The notes under the pieces are model-generated. The model was not told the origin of the DNA. It did no database searches and saw only the letters and a list, made by a program, of their open reading frames with translations. The translations under genes were made by a program, and so were the position numbers. Positions 1 to 5,012 of a stretch of DNA of 6,213 nucleotides are shown in pieces; the first letter of the stretch is position 1; the number at the start of each line of letters is the position of its first letter. The stretch spans positions 1-6,213 of the forward strand of contig JANOXJ010000257.1 in NCBI GenBank assembly GCA_031418455.1. Direction: 5' to 3'. This DNA comes from JANNVZ01 sp031418455. GTDB lineage: Bacteria > Bacteroidota > Bacteroidia > Flavobacteriales_D > Sanyastnellaceae.

Positions 1-355
1 TACAGTCGGTCGTTATTAATGCTGGCATGTTGTGTAAGAATCTTTTGTGCTTATGCCTTTTAACCTAGATTATACAATTGAAAATTCCAATGGTATAGAC
101 GAATAACGTATAAAATATTATGGCTTCATTTCAAAGCACTAAAATGGTGATTTTTTTAATATGGATTATCCCAACTAGAGTAGGTATTTCAGCTTGTTTC
201 CAGCTTTCTAAAGCATCATTTGCATTTAATTTGTAACACATCTGTTCTCAGACATACATCCCCTAATCGAGCGAGTCTGCCCCATAGCGGTCACAATGTA
301 TGCTCTTACTGAATAGCATAGATTACGCTGTGCCTGCTTTCAAAGTTTTTTTTTG
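1..355. other. AT-rich region without a supportable gene
   Basis: I see no convincing gene here on either strand. The longest run that looks at all protein-like is a 36-codon minus-strand ORF (131-241, beginning MCYKLNANDALESW). It has a stop just upstream and two more stops in the same frame downstream, so it is at best a gene remnant. The only structured item is a copy of a short dispersed repeat at 267-287. A T9 run lies near 346-354, just past the end of the toxin pseudogene. Confidence 0.5.
267..287 (+). repeat. Short dispersed repeat, copy 1 (TCGAGCGAGTC...CCCC)
   Basis: This 21-bp stretch matches 2496-2516 in the same orientation at 19 of 21 positions. Its core TCGAGCGAGTC followed by CCCCAT also appears inverted at about 1455-1472, inside structured repeat B. 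Copies 1 and 3 are direct repeats about 2.2 kb apart that bracket the accessory genes. Function is unknown; it may be an end or fragment of the larger repeat family seen at 1164-1477. Confidence 0.6.
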
Positions 356-610
356 TTATTCGTAAATTTCTTTTCTATGTCCTAAGTCAATGACATCTAC
401 CAGAAGTACATCATCAAAAATATCTTAGATAATGCGGTAATCCGCTACACGGATACGATAACCGTCTCTGCCCTTTAGTTTTTTGTAACCAGCAGGCCGT
501 GGATTATCTGCAAGGCTGTAAATGGCTTCCTTGATATTGGAGTAATGTGGCTCATTAATTTTTTCAAGTGCTTTAATGGCTCGTTTCTTTATAGTAACAG
601 TATAGGCCAT
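356..610 (-). pseudogene. RelE/ParE-family toxin gene with an internal stop codon
   Basis: The reading frame starts at ATG 610-608 and codes for a RelE/ParE-type mRNA-interferase or gyrase-toxin fold. The N-terminal helices (KKRAIKALEKIN, residues 8-19) and the core strand region (YKKLKGRDGYRIRVADYRII, 42-61) are typical. A TAA at 427-425 ends it after 61 residues. In the same frame, reading resumes for 22 more codons ending VIDLGHRKEIYE and then TAA at 358-356. This is exactly the C-terminal strand expected of the family, giving a restored length of 84 residues. The position of the stop is where family members usually have Tyr, so a single TAT/TAC to TAA change is the simplest cause. The lost segment carries the conserved Arg and Tyr near the C-terminus that contribute to catalysis in RelE, so the 61-residue product is probably inactive. 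The ATG overlaps the antitoxin stop by one base (TAATG), indicating translational coupling. Family assignment is strong; whether it was RelE- or ParE-like in target is open. Confidence 0.85.
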
Positions 611-819
611 TACTTCGCTTTGCGTTTAGCTTCAATCATTTTAAAGGCATCATCTAATGGAATAGAAGGCTCATTGGATTTTTTGGCTTCGTCATAAAGC
701 TTTATATCATCCAACTCTTCCAGTTCTTCCATTAATGCTTTAAAATCTTTCATAGCAAGCACTACAGATATTTTTTTACCTGTGTTGTCGGTAATGTATT
801 GCGGATGTATTGTAAGCAT
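610..819 (-). CDS. Phd/YefM-like antitoxin of a type II toxin-antitoxin pair
   Basis: This 69-residue protein would bind and neutralise the toxin encoded immediately downstream and, in this family, usually also represses its own promoter. The N-terminal half (MLTIHPQYITDNTGKKISVV, then a helix with MKDFKALMEELEELDD at about 23-38) resembles the DNA-binding Phd/YefM fold. The acidic middle and the tail (IPLDDAFKMIEAKRKAK) match the toxin-wrapping segment of Bacteroidota members. The frame is intact, unlike those of its two neighbours. Its stop codon shares one base with the toxin ATG, and its start lies 7 bp after the stop of the upstream frameshifted gene, so all three were probably one transcript. 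No Shine-Dalgarno sequence precedes the ATG, as is usual in Bacteroidota. A RelB-type assignment is a weaker alternative. Confidence 0.8.
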   Translation of the reverse strand: MLTIHPQYITDNTGKKISVVLAMKDFKALMEELEELDDIKLYDEAKKSNEPSIPLDDAFKMIEAKRKAK

Positions 820-826
820 ATCTTAA

Positions 827-1086
827 TTATTTAAATGCGATTTTTTGGTCATAGAAAATTTGAAACTTGTTTTTGGTTAGCCACGCGTTAATGATGCCAG
901 AAACAGGGTTTTTAACTACTTCATTACGTAGCAAAATTAGCTGTACTTTTTCAGTTATGGTTTTGACTTCTAATTTATCTCCTTTTTAGAATAGTTGGAA
1001 GGATACACTCTTAAATCTTTGGTTACTTGCTTTTTCATAAATCCACGCTCATCGCAGAGTTTTATTATGTTCTTCGCAGTAGCCAT
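827..1086 (-). pseudogene. Unrecognised small gene, apparently frameshifted
   Basis: I do not recognise this family. The frame begins at ATG 1086-1084 (MATAKNIIKLCDERGFMKKQ) and runs into TAG at 972-970 soon after residue 35. A second frame opens at the A5 run (minus strand, 987-983) and continues for about 51 codons without a stop. It reads GDKLEVKTITEKVQLILLRN, then ends DQKIAFK with TAA at 829-827. Adding one A to the run fuses the two frames into a smooth protein of about 86 residues that ends 7 bp before the antitoxin start. A one-base deletion in a homopolymer is the simplest explanation; a sequencing error or programmed slippage cannot be excluded. The product would be small, basic and soluble with no signal peptide. 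A longer ORF reading from 1206 runs through repeat sequence and is not the natural start. The position ahead of a toxin-antitoxin pair suggests a third cassette member, but no function can be assigned. Confidence 0.55.
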
Positions 1087-1109
1087 AATGAATAAAGAAC
1101 TTAGCAGCA

Positions 1110-1117
1110 CAAAGTTA
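1110..1117 (-). promoter_or_regulatory. Bacteroidota -7 motif (TAACTTTG) upstream of the minus-strand cassette
   Basis: On the minus strand TAACTTTG fits the TAnnTTTG consensus of the Bacteroidota primary sigma factor. It lies 23 bp before the ATG at 1086, giving a leader of roughly 15-20 nt. No clear TTTG -33 box is present at the right distance, so this is a half-site prediction for the transcript carrying the frameshifted gene, the antitoxin and the toxin pseudogene. Confidence 0.4.
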
Positions 1118-1163
1118 GTCAAATTGGCCATAAAACACCATATTCTCCCTAATAGGGCTCTGT

Positions 1164-1251
1164 GTGCGACATCCCAATGGCGCTGACTTAGCGCAGCCTC
1201 CCCCAAAGCGCAACAAGCTGTGCCAAAGACTCTCCTTGGCTTTTAGCCAAG
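1164..1251 (+). repeat. Structured repeat, copy A, ending in a terminator-like hairpin
   Basis: Read on the plus strand, this stretch aligns along its whole length with the minus strand of 1470-1379. Shared landmarks in order are CTTAGCGCAGC (1187-1197), a C-rich block (TCCCCC), AGCTnTGCCA, AACTCT/GACTCT and a terminal hairpin. The hairpin is CTTGGCT-TTT-AGCCAAG at 1235-1251, a 7-bp stem with a 3-nt loop. It is followed by TTTGTTTTAAG, so it could act as a Rho-independent terminator on the plus strand. A 5-bp palindrome CCCTA-A-TAGGG (1147-1157) lies just outside the aligned part. There is no ORF of its own. Confidence 0.6.
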
Positions 1252-1299
1252 TTTGTTTTAAGTTATCTCCAATAGTGGCAGTTCATCAGCGCATCAAAT

Positions 1300-1307
1300 T
1301 ATATTTG
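1300..1307 (+). promoter_or_regulatory. Bacteroidota -7 motif (TATATTTG) upstream of the lipoprotein genes
   Basis: TATATTTG is a perfect match to TAnnTTTG and lies 45 bp before the ATG at 1353, between the two inverted repeat copies. A good -33 TTTG is missing at the expected distance. Transcription from here would run straight through repeat copy B into the two lipoprotein-type genes. Confidence 0.4.
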
Positions 1308-1352
1308 TAGACAAGGTTTAGTAAAAGTTGAATTACTGGATATTTATACAAA

Positions 1353-1934
1353 ATGATGAAAGGGAAAAATAGAAATGCGGGCTATAAGCCCTCAAGAGTT
1401 TATGGCAAAGCCTGTCCCGCTTTTGCGGGGGGATACGCTGCGCTAAGCCAGCTCCATGGGGGACTCGCTCGATGGGGGAAATATTTAAAGTTAAGTTACA
1501 TAATTCTCTTATTGATATTAGCAAGTTGTGGCTCTAACACTATAATTCAAAATACAAACGAGTCGAGTCAAATAAGCGTTGCGAAAGATTTTGAGGCAGT
1601 AATAAGAGATTTTGGACTTAGTATTGATTCGCTTTCTATTATTTATGCCATACAAACTGAAAGTAATAATGATACCGCAAGTTGGATTATATATTCTTCA
1701 AAAGGAATGGCTAATGCAGGCAATGGTTTGCCATTAATGGGTGAAACAATCATTAATAATCATAAGGTTTTCTTTGGACTGCGTACCGTACTATTTCAAA
1801 CTAAAATGTCACAAGTACTAATGGAAAAGTATGGTTTAATGAATGTAATGAAACCTGAAAAAAAGGTGATGAACTGCAGATTTTATGGTGATTCGTTAAT
1901 CTATGCCGTTACTTATCCGGAATATGGTTATTAG
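1353..1934 (+). CDS. Putative lipoprotein of unknown function with a repeat-derived N-terminus
   Basis: I do not recognise a family. The frame is open from ATG 1353 to TAG 1932-1934 (193 residues). A clear lipoprotein signal sits inside it: KYLKLSYIILLLILASC, with lipobox Leu-Ala-Ser-Cys and Cys at residue 59, after which about 135 residues would be exported. Residues from about 9 to 42 are encoded by repeat copy B and look unlike protein (many Gly, Ala and Arg). No ATG, GTG or TTG in frame lies between the repeat and the signal sequence, so either translation starts at 1353 with a long extension before the signal peptide, or the original start codon was lost. The mature part (SVAKDFEAVIRDFGLSIDSL, 75 onward) is a soluble mixed alpha/beta-looking region with no catalytic motif I know. 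A second lipoprotein-type gene follows after 32 bp. The C-terminal frame is real; the start and the expression are doubtful. Confidence 0.55.
   Translation: MMKGKNRNAGYKPSRVYGKACPAFAGGYAALSQLHGGLARWGKYLKLSYIILLLILASCGSNTIIQNTNESSQISVAKDFEAVIRDFGLSIDSLSIIYAIQTESNNDTASWIIYSSKGMANAGNGLPLMGETIINNHKVFFGLRTVLFQTKMSQVLMEKYGLMNVMKPEKKVMNCRFYGDSLIYAVTYPEYGY
1377..1477 (-). repeat. Structured repeat, copy B, inverted relative to copy A and inside an ORF
   Basis: Read on the minus strand, this copy has the same order of landmarks as copy A. They are the TCGAGCGAGTC core, CTTAGCGCAGC, a C-rich block, GGCTTTGCCA, AACTCT and a terminal hairpin GGGCT-TAT-AGCCC (1391-1379). A second hairpin CCCGC-TTTT-GCGGG lies at 1416-1429 and is not conserved in copy A. 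The tract after the terminal hairpin on the minus strand is T-rich. The element is flanked by GAAAT at 1372-1376 and 1478-1482, a possible 5-bp target duplication. It supplies codons 9-42 of the plus-strand lipoprotein ORF. Confidence 0.6.
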
Positions 1935-1966
1935 AGACGAAACAGCGAAACAATAAAAGAAATGCC

Positions 1967-2470
1967 ATGAAATTAATAGGAATAAAAATAATAACTGTAA
2001 CCATCCTTATATATGGATGTAGGCCAATTTGTCAATGTGAAAAGCAAGTAGTAAGAGTTAAGCCCAACGAAGAATATTGGATTTAGTATAATTACTACTG
2101 CGATAGCACACAGATTATGCTTCTCATTAGAAATACTCCTTTAGAAAATTCTAACACTGTTTATGCCCATGTAAACTACTATTACCCCAATCATGAAGGT
2201 AGCAAAGTTTATTCCAAGGATCCCGGAATTTTGGCGGATGCTAATGCATCAAAATTTCTACAGTTGAATGGCCTGAAATTTTCAGAATCAGACTTTGACA
2301 CCTCAATAATTGTCACAAAAGACTTAACTCTAAAGAAATGGAAATTCGACCCATGTACATATGTTAGTGGTAAGGATGAATTTGGTGGCATTAGGGAGTA
2401 CATTGTGAGCACAACAAACGATTCAATTTTCAACAACTTAATTTCATCTATTCGATTTGAAACGCGTTAG
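1967..2470 (+). pseudogene. Second lipoprotein-type gene, interrupted by an in-frame TAG
   Basis: The frame begins at ATG 1967 with a short basic N-terminus and a hydrophobic stretch (MKLIGIKIITVTILIYGC). The lipobox-like Ile-Tyr-Gly-Cys puts the lipidation Cys at residue 18. TAG at 2084-2086 ends it after 39 residues. Exactly the same frame then stays open to TAG 2468-2470, giving a restored protein of about 167 residues. The part after the stop (YNYYCDSTQIMLLIRNTPLE onward) would have no export signal if started at the internal ATG 2117, so a nonsense mutation in an exported lipoprotein is the better reading. The mature region has several Tyr, Asn and Asp residues and Cys pairs near the N-terminus (CRPICQC), but I recognise no family. 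It lies 32 bp after the first lipoprotein gene and was probably co-transcribed with it. Confidence 0.7.
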
Positions 2471-2495
2471 TATGTTAATTAATTATGAAACCAAC

Positions 2496-2516
2496 TCGAT
2501 CGAGTCTGCCCCAAAG
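2496..2516 (+). repeat. Short dispersed repeat, copy 3, overlapping a perfect palindrome
   Basis: This stretch matches 267-287 at 19 of 21 positions. One of the differences makes ACTCGATCGAGT (2494-2505) a perfect 12-bp palindrome. The copy lies between the convergent lipoprotein pseudogene and RNase gene and marks the right edge of the accessory block. Confidence 0.6.
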
Positions 2517-2530
2517 TACCAAGCTCGTTG

Positions 2531-2547
2531 TTAGTTCAATGAACTAA
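2531..2547. terminator. Small hairpin between convergent genes
   Basis: TTAGTTC-AAT-GAACTAA is a perfect 7-bp inverted repeat with a 3-nt loop that overlaps the stop codon of the RNase gene. It sits where transcripts from both sides converge, but it is AT-rich and has no T-run on either side, so its role as a terminator is weakly supported. Confidence 0.25.
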
Positions 2548-4100
2548 AGACTTATTTCCTCGCCATCTTTATCAAAGATGTGGTACTCTAAAAATGCCGC
2601 GCTGCTAGAGGCCTCTACGGCTATTTTCATTTTATATTTTTTGCGCCAGGTTTTAGATATGCTGTTCCACCAGCCGCGGTTCAGGTAGGCTTCTACCACC
2701 GGGTGTACCATCAGTTTTAATTCCTTGCGCGAGCCTTCTTCCGACAGGAAACGTAAGTTGTTTTCTATTTCTTCAGTAAATAGCAATGAAGATTGTACCA
2801 CGCCTTTGCCTTCGCAGCTTGGGCATTTTTCGGTAGTTATTACTTTGGTTACTGGCTTTACACGTTCGCGTGTTATTTCTACTACACCAAATTTGCTAGG
2901 GGGCAACACATTGTGTTTGGCCTTGTCCTCGCTCATGTATTCGCGCAGGGTGTCCACCAGTTTTTTCTGGTTGTCGCGGTTTTGCATGTCTATAAAGTCT
3001 ATGCAAATAATGCCGCCCATGTCGCGCAGGCGTAGTAGTCTGGCTATTTCTTTAGCACACTCCATATTGGTTTGGAGGGCATTTTCTTCTTGGTTGTTTA
3101 CAGTAGAGTTTTTGCGGTTGCCGCTGTTCACGTCTATTACGTGCATGGCCTCTGTGTGCTCTACTATTACATACGCACCGCTTTTCAGGTTTACCTGCTT
3201 GCTAAAGCTTTGTTTTATTTGGCGGTGTATGCTAAAGGCATCAAACAAATCGGGCACGCGGTGCATTTTCAAAATGCCATCGCCATGTCCTATGCTTTTC
3301 AAATATATTTTTACTTCAGAGGCTACCTTATCATCATTTACATGTATGTTGGTAAAGCTCTCGTTCAGTATATCGCGCAGTATGGTATTGGTCTTGTTTA
3401 TTTCGCCCAATATGCGCTGCGGTGGCTTGGCTGTTTTAAGGGCCTTTTGCATTTCGTCCCAGCGCTTGGCCAGGTCTTGCAGGTCTTGGTCTAGCTCGGT
3501 TACGCTTGTCTCCTCAGCCTGTGTACGAATTATTACACCCATGTTAGCCGGGCGAATGCTTTGTATAAGCTTGCGCAAACGGTCGCGCTCCACCTCATTA
3601 GTAATGCGGCTGCTTAGCGAAACTTTGTTGGAGAAGGGGACAAGCACTAGGTAGCGACCAGCCAATGTTATTTCGGCAGTAAGGCGTGGGCCTTTTTGCG
3701 AAATGGGCTCTTTGGCCACCTGCACAGGTATTACATAGCTTTGGCCTATTACATCTTTTATTTTACCATCCTTGCTTATGTCGGGCATAGAAGCAAAGTT
3801 CATCAGGTCGCCACTTTTTTGCTCACCGGCTATGGTTCTGCGTGTAAAGTGGTTGAGCGATGCAAACTGCGGCCCAAGGTCCAGGTAGTGCAGAAACGCG
3901 TCTTTATTATAGCCCACGTCCACAAAACAGGCGTTCAAATGTGGCAATATTTTCTTCACCTTGCCCAGATATATGTCGCCTACTGCGTACTCCTGATTGC
4001 GCTGTTCGCGGTGGAGTTCAATAAGCACTTTATCATGCAGCAAGGCAATATCAACACCCGTGGGTGTTGCATTTATTACCAGTTCTACGTTAGCCGTCAC
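2544..4100 (-). CDS. rng: Ribonuclease G/E-family endoribonuclease
   Basis: This 518-residue enzyme is a single-strand-specific, 5'-end-sensing endoribonuclease of the RNase E/G family, which processes rRNA precursors and starts mRNA decay. The N-terminal S1 RNA-binding domain spans about residues 38-125 (VGDIYLGKVKKILPHLNACF). The DNase I-like catalytic domain carries both metal-binding aspartates: D323 in VIDVNSG and D368 in ICIDFIDM, matching D303 and D346 of E. coli RNase E. The Zn-link motif is CPSCEGKG (C426, C429). The small domain finishes the protein, with no long disordered scaffold tail, so it is RNase G-like in length. The start is GTG at 4100-4098. The frame upstream has no ATG before a stop at 4139-4137, so a non-ATG start is required. 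It is the last gene of the HU-TPR-mS38-like group, separated by a 212-bp leader. Bacteroidota often annotate it as rne or rng; the symbol distinction is a convention. Confidence 0.95.
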   Translation of the reverse strand: MTANVELVINATPTGVDIALLHDKVLIELHREQRNQEYAVGDIYLGKVKKILPHLNACFVDVGYNKDAFLHYLDLGPQFASLNHFTRRTIAGEQKSGDLMNFASMPDISKDGKIKDVIGQSYVIPVQVAKEPISQKGPRLTAEITLAGRYLVLVPFSNKVSLSSRITNEVERDRLRKLIQSIRPANMGVIIRTQAEETSVTELDQDLQDLAKRWDEMQKALKTAKPPQRILGEINKTNTILRDILNESFTNIHVNDDKVASEVKIYLKSIGHGDGILKMHRVPDLFDAFSIHRQIKQSFSKQVNLKSGAYVIVEHTEAMHVIDVNSGNRKNSTVNNQEENALQTNMECAKEIARLLRLRDMGGIICIDFIDMQNRDNQKKLVDTLREYMSEDKAKHNVLPPSKFGVVEITRERVKPVTKVITTEKCPSCEGKGVVQSSLLFTEEIENNLRFLSEEGSRKELKLMVHPVVEAYLNRGWWNSISKTWRKKYKMKIAVEASSSAAFLEYHIFDKDGEEISL

Positions 4101-4173
4101 TTGGATTTTTTTTATTGAAAAAAAAAGGAGATCGTACTACACATAGCAGGTTAGGGCCAATGTGTAAGTCGTT

Positions 4174-4181
4174 CAAAAATA
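4174..4181 (-). promoter_or_regulatory. Possible -7 motif (TATTTTTG) ahead of the RNase gene
   Basis: On the minus strand TATTTTTG fits TAnnTTTG and lies 74 bp before the GTG start. The region lacks a clear TTTG -33 element, and such AT-rich matches arise easily by chance. If real, it would let the RNase be made independently of the HU promoter. Confidence 0.25.
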
Positions 4182-4207
4182 AAAAGAATATTTTAGGAAA
4201 GAGGAAT

Positions 4208-4249
4208 GTGGATGGGATACACTTCACCCATCCACAGGAAAATACCTGT
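4208..4249 (-). promoter_or_regulatory. Two overlapping inverted repeats in the leader of the RNase gene
   Basis: GTGGATGGG (4208-4216) pairs perfectly with CCCATCCAC (4227-4235) across a 10-nt loop. A second smaller stem, ACAGG with CCTGT (4234-4238 and 4245-4249), shares two bases with the first, so the two may be alternatives. They lie between the small basic gene and the RNase start. No T-run follows directly, so this is more likely a leader structure, RNA-processing site or attenuator than a simple terminator. Confidence 0.4.
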
Positions 4250-4312
4250 CCAAAGCAAGATGATAGCGCTAAACATAAATTATGCATAGCACAGCACCTG
4301 GCCTAAGAAGTA

Positions 4313-4408
4313 CTATCTCACCTTCTTCTTGTGACGATTCTTTCTAAGGCGTTTTTTCCTTTTGTGTGTTGCCATTTTATGGCGCTTTCTTTTTTTACCG
4401 CAAGGCAT
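4313..4408 (-). CDS. 31-residue Lys/Arg-rich protein, mS38 (AURKAIP1/COX24)-like
   Basis: The ATG at 4408-4406 opens a 31-residue frame ending in TAG at 4315-4313. It starts MPCGKKRKRHKMATHKRKKR and ends LRKNRHKKKVR. About two thirds of the residues are Lys, Arg or His. The block HKMATHKRKKRLRKNRHK is the hallmark of the AURKAIP1/COX24 C-terminal domain, known from the mitochondrial small-subunit protein mS38. Short stand-alone versions are conserved in Bacteroidota and are thought to sit on the ribosome. Its start lies 4 bp after the stop of the TPR gene, so it is very probably co-transcribed with HU and the TPR gene. It is too short for routine gene finders and easy to miss. The Cys at residue 3 is where I recall Ser in many relatives. 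Ribosomal binding is inferred from family resemblance, not shown here. Confidence 0.85.
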   Translation of the reverse strand: MPCGKKRKRHKMATHKRKKRLRKNRHKKKVR

Positions 4409-4412
4409 TGCT

Positions 4413-5012
4413 TTACTGTGTTAGTTTTTTATCAATGTTATTTATGTACGTCTTTACTGTAGAGTCCACCACCTCATCGGTGTTGTGTCTAAGCAATGAT
4501 TCATAATTTCTTTTTGCTTCATTTAATTTACCCAACCTTTCGTAGGCTTGTGCTGAAAAGAAGAGGGAGTTGTTCTCGGTAGAGTCCACTGCCAAAGCTT
4601 TTTCAAAACACTCCAGCCCTTTGCGGGTGCTGTCTATTTGCATGTATTGGTAGCCTATTTCTACTAAGTACTTCACCTCGTTAGGACGTAGGCTCATTAC
4701 CGTATCAAAGCGTTTGATGGCTTTATCTATTTGGCCGCTTTTTACAGAAAATGCGCCCAGATAAAACTGAGCATCTGCATTAGTGCTGTCTTTAGCTACC
4801 AGCTCTCTCAGAAGGAGTATACCTTCCATGGGGTTTGGGCCATTTACCAATTCCACTGCCTGCATTAGCTTTAAGGAGTCGGCATTGGTAACGGAGGTTA
4901 CAGATGCTTTTTCCCTGGTGCTGGCCGGCTGCTTGGGTAACATTAAAAAAAGAACTATGAGCCCTATGGCTCCTAAAATAAGTAAAATGAGGGTTGAACG
5001 CTGTTTAAGCAT
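4413..5012 (-). CDS. Membrane-anchored tetratricopeptide-repeat protein
   Basis: This 199-residue protein has a single N-terminal transmembrane or signal-anchor segment (about residues 7-25, LILLILGAIGLIVLFLMLP). A Ser/Thr-rich linker (28-45) and then about three to four TPR units follow. The clearest are 79-110 (ADAQFYLGAFSVKSGQIDKA, with Pro at 110), 113-146 and 147-180 (SLFFSAQAYERLGKLNEAKR). TPRs are protein-binding scaffolds, so a periplasm-facing adaptor is likely; the exact partner is unknown. Its ATG overlaps the HU stop region by 8 bp (ATGCTTAA), which implies coupled translation. The mS38-like gene follows 4 bp after its stop. Bacteroidota genomes often carry a TPR protein at this spot beside HU and RNase G, but I know no assigned role. 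Confidence 0.85.
   Translation of the reverse strand: MLKQRSTLILLILGAIGLIVLFLMLPKQPASTREKASVTSVTNADSLKLMQAVELVNGPNPMEGILLLRELVAKDSTNADAQFYLGAFSVKSGQIDKAIKRFDTVMSLRPNEVKYLVEIGYQYMQIDSTRKGLECFEKALAVDSTENNSLFFSAQAYERLGKLNEAKRNYESLLRHNTDEVVDSTVKTYINNIDKKLTQ

Noticed and set aside
131..241. 36-codon minus-strand ORF beginning MCYKLNANDALESW
   Set aside because: It has stops close on both sides, no promoter or neighbour support and no recognised family, so it is listed only as a possible remnant.
970..1206. Start at 1206 for the minus-strand gene
   Set aside because: The first 40 codons run through repeat copy A. The protein-like part begins at ATG 1086, with a promoter motif directly upstream.
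1235..1262. Copy A hairpin as a dedicated terminator for a plus-strand gene
   Set aside because: No plus-strand gene lies upstream. The hairpin is better explained as the end of the repeat, although it may still terminate stray transcripts.
1..2540. CRISPR array or tRNA gene among the repeats
   Set aside because: The repeats are few, unevenly spaced and partly inverted, and no cloverleaf fold was found.
2725..3654. Long plus-strand ORF (309 codons) inside the RNase gene
   Set aside because: It lies antisense to a gene with complete catalytic motifs and has a Ser/Arg/Cys-rich composition typical of a shadow frame.
4115..4306. Plus- and minus-strand ORFs of about 65 codons in the RNase leader
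   Set aside because: Both cross the hairpin region and homopolymers, have no protein-like features, and overlap one another.
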